DNA of 9,878 nt, from positions 1 to 9,878 of the forward strand of contig CACZPX010000334.1 in NCBI GenBank assembly GCA_902783095.1. Direction: 5' to 3'. The notes beneath the pieces were generated by a model. It had not been told where the DNA came from, searched no databases, and was given only the letters and a program-made list of their open reading frames with translations. A program made the translations under genes and the position numbers. Within the stretch, counting starts at the first letter, position 1, and the number at the start of each line of letters is the position of its first letter. Of the stretch, positions 5,953-9,878 are shown piece by piece. This stretch comes from an uncultured Lachnospiraceae bacterium. Lineage in GTDB: Bacteria; Bacillota; Clostridia; Lachnospirales; Lachnospiraceae.

Positions 5953-7212
5953 CAATACCGATTGATCAAAAGTACCAGACTCTACGACGGTCTGACCGAT
6001 GAGATCCAGACCAACGTGGAAGTTCTTACGGAAGACGATCGCATCAAAGAGGTCGGCAGGGGCATCGTCGCCCCTGCCGGCACCGAGACGATCGATCTGG
6101 GCGACGTTACGCTCACGCCCGGCCTGATCGACGCCCACGTGCATCTGGGCATCGGGCACTGGCAGAACCGCCGCCATGAGACGATCTACGAAAACCCCGT
6201 GTATAAAGGTCTGGCGGTACTGGCCAACGCCCGCCGCGCCATGACCCGCGGCTTCACCACGCTGCGCGTGATCGGAAACAACTGCGACGACGGCTACGGC
6301 GCCATCGTCGCCAAGCGGATGATCAACAACGGCTACATGGAGGGCTCCCGCCTGGTGGTCGCCCCCTGGTACACCGGTTCCACCCGCAGCCACGCGGACT
6401 CCTCCGCCCTGATCTCGCACAACCCGAAGGTCTGCGACTTTATCTGGGAGCAGTATCCCGGCTACGTGAGCGGCGCCGCTTCCGTGCGGGAAAACATCCG
6501 CAAACAGGCCAAATACGGCGCGGACTTTATCAAGCTCTACGCCAACGGCGGCTTCTCCACCCCGGATGACGGCCCCGAAGACGACTGCCTCACCGACGAG
6601 GAAATGAAGGCCGCCATCGATACCGCACATCAGCTGGGCTTAAAGATCACGTCCCACTCCTACGCGCCCAGCACCATCCGCCGCCAGGTGGAGATGGGCA
6701 TCGACGGCATCGAACACGGCGCCCTGCTGGACGACATGGATCTGCTAAAGCTGATGATCGAAAAGGGCACCGAGCTTACGCCCACCTTCTGTCCCTACGA
6801 TCCCATCGTTCACATGGACGAGGCGGGTTTAAAGAAATGGCCCTATGAGATGCAGTTAAAGCTCATTCGGTACGGCGAGTGGCTGACCCGCGCCCGCAAG
6901 GCGATCGTGGATTCCGGCATCGCCTTCGGTTACGGCACGGACTTTGTGGCGCAGCATTCGCCCTATGAATGCGGTTACGAGTACGAGACCATGCTAAACA
7001 GCAGCGTGGACCCGTTCCGTGCGCTGGCTGCCGCGACCCGCGTCAACAAGAAGACGCTGCAGATGGAAAACGACATCGGCGCGATCGCGCCCGGCTACTT
7101 TGCAGACCTCGCCGCCTGGCGCCGCGATCTGCTGACGGATCCCAAGGCTCTGCTTGACTGCGCCTTCGTCATGAAAGGCGGCACAGTCTATGAAGCCGAG
7201 ACCGTAGAGTAA
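5950..7212 (+). CDS. Metal-dependent amidohydrolase, tandem copy A
   Basis: A 420-residue amidohydrolase-superfamily enzyme of the group that includes imidazolonepropionase-like and Xaa-Pro/Xaa-Arg dipeptidase-like hydrolases. The N-terminal beta domain (about 1-55) leads into the TIM barrel at LTPGLIDAHVHLG. The binuclear metal site is intact: H63 and H65 (HVH), K195 (DFIKLYANGG, the presumed carboxylated lysine), H236 (TSHSY), H256 (GIEHG) and catalytic D331 (GYGTDF). The C-terminus has the usual GAIAPGYFADLAAW closing motif. No signal peptide, so it acts in the cytosol. It starts at a TTG. The next gene, 15 bases downstream, is a paralogue of nearly equal length, clearly a tandem duplication. 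With the carrier upstream, the pair probably hydrolyses imported dipeptides or N-acyl amino acids. The exact substrate is not deducible; automated labels such as prolidase or imidazolonepropionase should be treated with care. Confidence 0.92.
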   Translation: MQYRLIKSTRLYDGLTDEIQTNVEVLTEDDRIKEVGRGIVAPAGTETIDLGDVTLTPGLIDAHVHLGIGHWQNRRHETIYENPVYKGLAVLANARRAMTRGFTTLRVIGNNCDDGYGAIVAKRMINNGYMEGSRLVVAPWYTGSTRSHADSSALISHNPKVCDFIWEQYPGYVSGAASVRENIRKQAKYGADFIKLYANGGFSTPDDGPEDDCLTDEEMKAAIDTAHQLGLKITSHSYAPSTIRRQVEMGIDGIEHGALLDDMDLLKLMIEKGTELTPTFCPYDPIVHMDEAGLKKWPYEMQLKLIRYGEWLTRARKAIVDSGIAFGYGTDFVAQHSPYECGYEYETMLNSSVDPFRALAAATRVNKKTLQMENDIGAIAPGYFADLAAWRRDLLTDPKALLDCAFVMKGGTVYEAETVE

Positions 7213-7227
7213 GGAAGGAGGACTTAG

Positions 7228-8493
7228 ATGAGCAAGTATACCATCATCAAATGCGGGCGGCTCTACACGGGCCAGAACGACGACTTCCTTACGGACATGG
7301 AGATCCTGGTTGAAGACGACCGCATCAAAGAAGTCGATAAGACCGTCACCGCCGTACCCGGCGCAGAGATCGTCGACCTTTCAGACGCAACCGTCACCCC
7401 GGGCCTGATCGACGCACACGTCCACTATTCCTTTGGGGAGTGGCGCACGCGCGCGCACGATACCATCTACGAGGCCCCGATCTACCACGGCATGTACGCC
7501 CTGTATAACGCGCGCAAGTCGCTGGCCCGCGGCTTTACCACCGTGCGGCACTGCGGCACCAACTGCAACGACGCCTACAGCGTCGTGGTGGCCAAGCGCA
7601 TGATCGAGGACGGCCAGTTTGACGGCTGCCGTCTGGTGGTCGCGCCGCATTATCTCTCCACCACGAACGGCCACGGCGATTTTTCCAAACTGATGATGAC
7701 CAACCCGTATCTGGCGGACAGGATCTGGCAGGATTATCCCGGCCGCGGCTCCGGCCCGGACGAATTCCGGGAAGTGGTCCGCAAGCAGATCAAATACGGC
7801 GCGGATTTCATCAAGATCTTCGCCTCGGGCGGCTTTAATTCCGAGGGCGACGGTCCGGAGGACTACACCTTTACGGACGAAGAACTGCAAGCCATTATCG
7901 ACACTGCCCATGCGATGCACAAAAAAGTCTCCTCTCACACCTATGGTCCGGACCTGGTGGAAAAACAGCTGAACATGGGCATTGACGGCATTGAACACGG
8001 CGCGCTGATCCGCGACCCGGCTCTGCTTGCCCGCATGAAGGAACAGGGCGTGTATCTGGTCCCGACCTTCTCTCCCTATGAGGGCATCATCCATCCCAAC
8101 GAGGATAATCTGAAGAACCAGAGCCCGGGCATGCGGCGCAAGCTCCGCTACTACGGAGACTGGCTGCGCGAAGCGCGCGAAGTGATCGTCGCAAGCGATA
8201 TAGAACTGGGTTACGGCACGGACTTTGTGGCCGTCCACTACCCCTATGAAGGCGGTTGGGAATTCTACAACATGCTGGGAAGCGGCGTAGATCCGCTGCG
8301 TGCGCTGGCCGGTGCGACCCGCGTCAACGCAAAGATCGTGGAAATGGAAGATTCGATCGGCGCCATAGCGCCCGGCTACTATGCCGACGTCGCTGCCTGG
8401 AAGCGCGATCTTCTGACCGATCCCTGCGCGCTCCTCGACTGCGCCTTCTCCATGAAGGGCGGAAAGATCTTCCGTACGGAAGCGGATATCTGA
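7228..8493 (+). CDS. Metal-dependent amidohydrolase, tandem copy B
   Basis: A 421-residue paralogue of the preceding enzyme, alignable end to end with a one-residue offset and identical over more than half its length by eye. The metal and catalytic set is again complete: H64 and H66, K196 (DFIKIFASGG), H237 (SSHTY), H257 (GIEHG) and D332 (GYGTDF). Differences cluster in loops likely to touch substrate: HVHYSFGEW against HVHLGIGHW, VRHCGTNCNDAYS against LRVIGNNCDDGYG, and APHYLSTTNGHGD against APWYTGSTRSHAD. Different side-chain preference of the two enzymes is a reasonable inference. The ATG start at 7228 has AAGGAGG 6 bases upstream, and the gene lies 15 bases behind copy A, so translation is likely coupled within one transcript. 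A strong terminator follows. Cytosolic, no signal peptide. Confidence 0.92.
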   Translation: MSKYTIIKCGRLYTGQNDDFLTDMEILVEDDRIKEVDKTVTAVPGAEIVDLSDATVTPGLIDAHVHYSFGEWRTRAHDTIYEAPIYHGMYALYNARKSLARGFTTVRHCGTNCNDAYSVVVAKRMIEDGQFDGCRLVVAPHYLSTTNGHGDFSKLMMTNPYLADRIWQDYPGRGSGPDEFREVVRKQIKYGADFIKIFASGGFNSEGDGPEDYTFTDEELQAIIDTAHAMHKKVSSHTYGPDLVEKQLNMGIDGIEHGALIRDPALLARMKEQGVYLVPTFSPYEGIIHPNEDNLKNQSPGMRRKLRYYGDWLREAREVIVASDIELGYGTDFVAVHYPYEGGWEFYNMLGSGVDPLRALAGATRVNAKIVEMEDSIGAIAPGYYADVAAWKRDLLTDPCALLDCAFSMKGGKIFRTEADI

Positions 8494-8527
8494 CCGCCCG
8501 GCAAAGCACATAAGATCTCGCTTGCCG

Positions 8528-8567
8528 CCCCCGGCAGGACCTGCAGAAGGCCTGTCCGGGGGTTTTT
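8528..8567 (+). terminator. Terminator closing the amidohydrolase operon
   Basis: CCCCCGG-CAGG (8528-8538) pairs with CCTG-T-CCGGGGG (8551-8562), eleven pairs with one bulged T, and is followed by TTTTT (8563-8567). It lies 35 bases after the stop of amidohydrolase copy B. The minus strand lacks a T-run after the hairpin, so it should not terminate the convergent regulator gene. Confidence 0.85.
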
Positions 8568-8595
8568 CAGGTCTTAAAACGGCCTGTCTGGGCGG

Positions 8596-9510
8596 TCAAA
8601 GAGTCTCCACCCACTTTTCGTACTCTTCTTTCAGATTCTGCGCAAAATCCATAAAGATCTCGTCGTTCTTTTTCTCGTTCTTTGTGAGGACGACGATATA
8701 GCGGTCCGACCCGGGGACCTTCCGCGCAGTCAGATTGTTCCGCACGAGCTCCTCCCTGGAATACGGCGTACAGAGCACGTAGGCGTCGCTGTTTCTCATG
8801 ATCTCATACCGGCCTTCTCCCGGCCGCATCTGAATCCTGATGCGGGTATTGCTGAGCATCTTCTCCACTTCCGTGGATATGTTGCCTTCTTTGATGGCGT
8901 CGTTGGTGATACACGGATACTGGGACAGATCGTTTAAGAAGATCCCATCCTTCTTTGCGAGCGGATGATCTTTGGAAAAGACGGCGTACAGCGGCACCTG
9001 CCCCAGCACCATGCAGTCCAGATTATTTCTGATAAACTGGCTCCTCATGGTCCTGAAGTTCTCGATATAGCAGGTGAGCACCGCCACGTCCGCGTGTCCG
9101 CGGTTGAGCAGCATAACGGCCTCTTCGATCATGGTGATCAGTTTCAGAGAGAGATTTGCCCGCTCCCTGTCGTAGAGCTTGCGGCTGAACGTTTTGGCAA
9201 AGGCCCGTTCGGTAAACGGATATGCATACGAGATCACTGCCAGTCTGACGCGCGGCTCCTCATGCGCGATCTGCATCATGCCCTCCAGACTGCGCTGCAC
9301 CGTCTTTGCGTACTGCAGAAACTCCTCGCCCTCCGGCGTCAGCATCATGCCGTTGTGCGTACGTTCAAAGATCCTGTAGCCGAGTTCGTCCTCCAGTGTC
9401 GTGAGCATTTTGCTGGCGTTGGACTGCGCGTGCATCATGGCCCGGGCGGCAGCCGAGATCGAACCGGTCTCATTGATCAGTATCACCAGCATGATCTGTT
9501 CTGTCTTCAT
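8596..9510 (-). CDS. LysR-type transcriptional regulator
   Basis: A 304-residue LysR-family regulator, typical length. The N-terminal winged helix-turn-helix (about 1-62) reads GSISAAARAM...SNASKMLTTLEDELGYRIFER followed by MMLTPEGEEFL, the classic LysR pattern. A linker helix follows (63-88), then a two-lobed periplasmic-binding-protein-like effector domain from about 90. ATG 9510 is chosen because AAGGAGA lies 5 bases upstream and the LysR N-terminus starts there; in-frame codons upstream would read through a hairpin-rich leader. It is convergent with the carrier/amidohydrolase operon, separated by a one-way terminator, so it is a neighbour rather than a classic divergent partner. Control of that operon, with a peptide or amino acid as effector, is a reasonable guess but no binding site was identified. 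Confidence 0.92.
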   Translation of the reverse strand: MKTEQIMLVILINETGSISAAARAMMHAQSNASKMLTTLEDELGYRIFERTHNGMMLTPEGEEFLQYAKTVQRSLEGMMQIAHEEPRVRLAVISYAYPFTERAFAKTFSRKLYDRERANLSLKLITMIEEAVMLLNRGHADVAVLTCYIENFRTMRSQFIRNNLDCMVLGQVPLYAVFSKDHPLAKKDGIFLNDLSQYPCITNDAIKEGNISTEVEKMLSNTRIRIQMRPGEGRYEIMRNSDAYVLCTPYSREELVRNNLTARKVPGSDRYIVVLTKNEKKNDEIFMDFAQNLKEEYEKWVETL

Positions 9511-9529
9511 GATTATCTCCTTACACGTT

Positions 9530-9588
9530 CGAAACTGTGCGTTTCGGCGGCGCGGCAGCTTCCTGTGCATCCGGATCGCTGCGGCGCC
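9530..9588 (-). promoter_or_regulatory. Structured 5' leader of the LysR gene
   Basis: Two hairpins stand directly upstream of the ribosome binding site (9516-9522). The proximal one is CGAAAC/GTTTCG (9530-9535 with 9541-9546, loop 5). The distal one pairs 9549-9559 with 9578-9588, 10 of 11 positions matching and very GC-rich, around an 18-base loop. Neither is followed by a T-run on the minus strand. They may tune translation or message stability. No known riboswitch was recognised. Confidence 0.4.
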
Positions 9589-9656
9589 GGGATCCAAGTG
9601 ACAAATCTTCGGACAATTTAAGCGGGGCCGATCGTCGGCACATGCGTTTGTATTTG

Positions 9657-9684
9657 ATCATAACATAATTAACGTCTTTTTCAA
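9657..9684 (-). promoter_or_regulatory. Promoter of the LysR gene
   Basis: On the minus strand TTGAAA (9684-9679) lies 16 bases before TATGAT (9662-9657), a good vegetative promoter. The predicted start near 9650 gives a leader of about 140 bases containing the hairpins nearer the gene. Confidence 0.6.
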
Positions 9685-9691
9685 AGGTTTT

Positions 9692-9732
9692 ACCAATAAA
9701 AAAAGAGAGAATCTGTCGTCGTTCTCTCTTTT
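9692..9732 (-). terminator. Terminator of the minus-strand gene at the right edge
   Basis: AAAAGAGAGAA (9701-9711) pairs with TTCTCTCTTTT (9722-9732) around a 10-base loop. On the minus strand the stem runs into a T-rich tail (TTTTTTTATT, reading down from about 9704). It lies 27 bases after the stop of the partial gene and insulates the LysR promoter from it. Confidence 0.8.
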
Positions 9733-9758
9733 CTGCCGTTTTCCGTTTCAAAAGCGCC

Positions 9759-9878
9759 TTACACTTTGATATGCGCCCACTGCCCTTTCTTTACGCGCCA
9801 CTGCACCAGCCTGGAGCGCAGCACGCTCTCCAGGTCAAAGGAGACCCACTGCCCGGCAAAGGACAGTTCCAGCACAGG
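9759..9878 (-). CDS. Unidentified protein, C-terminal 39 residues only
   Basis: A minus-strand frame runs from the right window edge to TAA (9761-9759) and is followed by a clear terminator. The visible end reads FAGQWVSFDLESVLRSRLVQ and closes with KKGQWAHIKV. The high-GC codon usage resembles neighbouring genes and the terminator placement fits a genuine gene end. The fragment is too short and not characteristic enough to assign a family. Confidence 0.6.
   Translation of the reverse strand, partial: PVLELSFAGQWVSFDLESVLRSRLVQWRVKKGQWAHIKV

Noticed and set aside
7381..8511. Long open frame antisense to amidohydrolase copy B
   Set aside because: It is a by-product of GC-rich third positions in the real gene; no family-like motifs and no start signal.

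Overview
The window looks like chromosome from a low-to-mid GC Gram-positive anaerobe of the Clostridia, perhaps a Lachnospiraceae-like gut bacterium. This is inference from strong AGGAGG-type ribosome binding sites throughout, a perfect Bacillus/Clostridium-type LexA (SOS) box, and the families present (DUF975 membrane protein, YfcC-type carrier, AAA_14/DUF4143 ATPase). No rRNA, tRNA or CRISPR array is visible.

Left part, 1-2400 (lower GC, accessory in character). A decayed, 5'-truncated ornithine cyclodeaminase-family gene lies on the minus strand (100-545). About 600 bases without an intact gene follow. They hold an orphan terminator (630-665), a perfect SOS box (843-856), a long hairpin repeat (878-921), and a row of 22-23 bp-spaced ACTTTGGAATATCC repeats (1025-1129) that runs into the ribosome binding site of an AAA_14/DUF4143 ATPase (1146-2309). 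A second copy of the hairpin repeat (2309-2352) begins at the last base of the ATPase stop codon. The ATPase and its iteron promoter are therefore bracketed by directly repeated, near-palindromic 44-bp elements, like a cassette.

Right part, 2366-9510 (GC rising to the right). This is a peptide or N-acyl-amino-acid utilisation locus. It has a minus-strand M24 metallopeptidase (2417-3517) and a plus-strand run of DUF975 membrane protein, YfcC/DcuC-like carrier and two tandem paralogous metal-dependent amidohydrolases (3752-8493). A strong terminator closes the run. A convergent LysR-type regulator with a structured leader follows (8596-9510). The carrier probably imports a small peptide or amidated amino acid, and the two amidohydrolases plus the M24 enzyme probably cleave it. 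The substrate cannot be read from sequence. The window ends in the last 39 codons of an unidentified minus-strand gene with its own terminator.

The best candidate for something undescribed is the iteron-controlled AAA_14/DUF4143 ATPase cassette between the duplicated hairpin elements, next to an SOS box that has no obvious gene.
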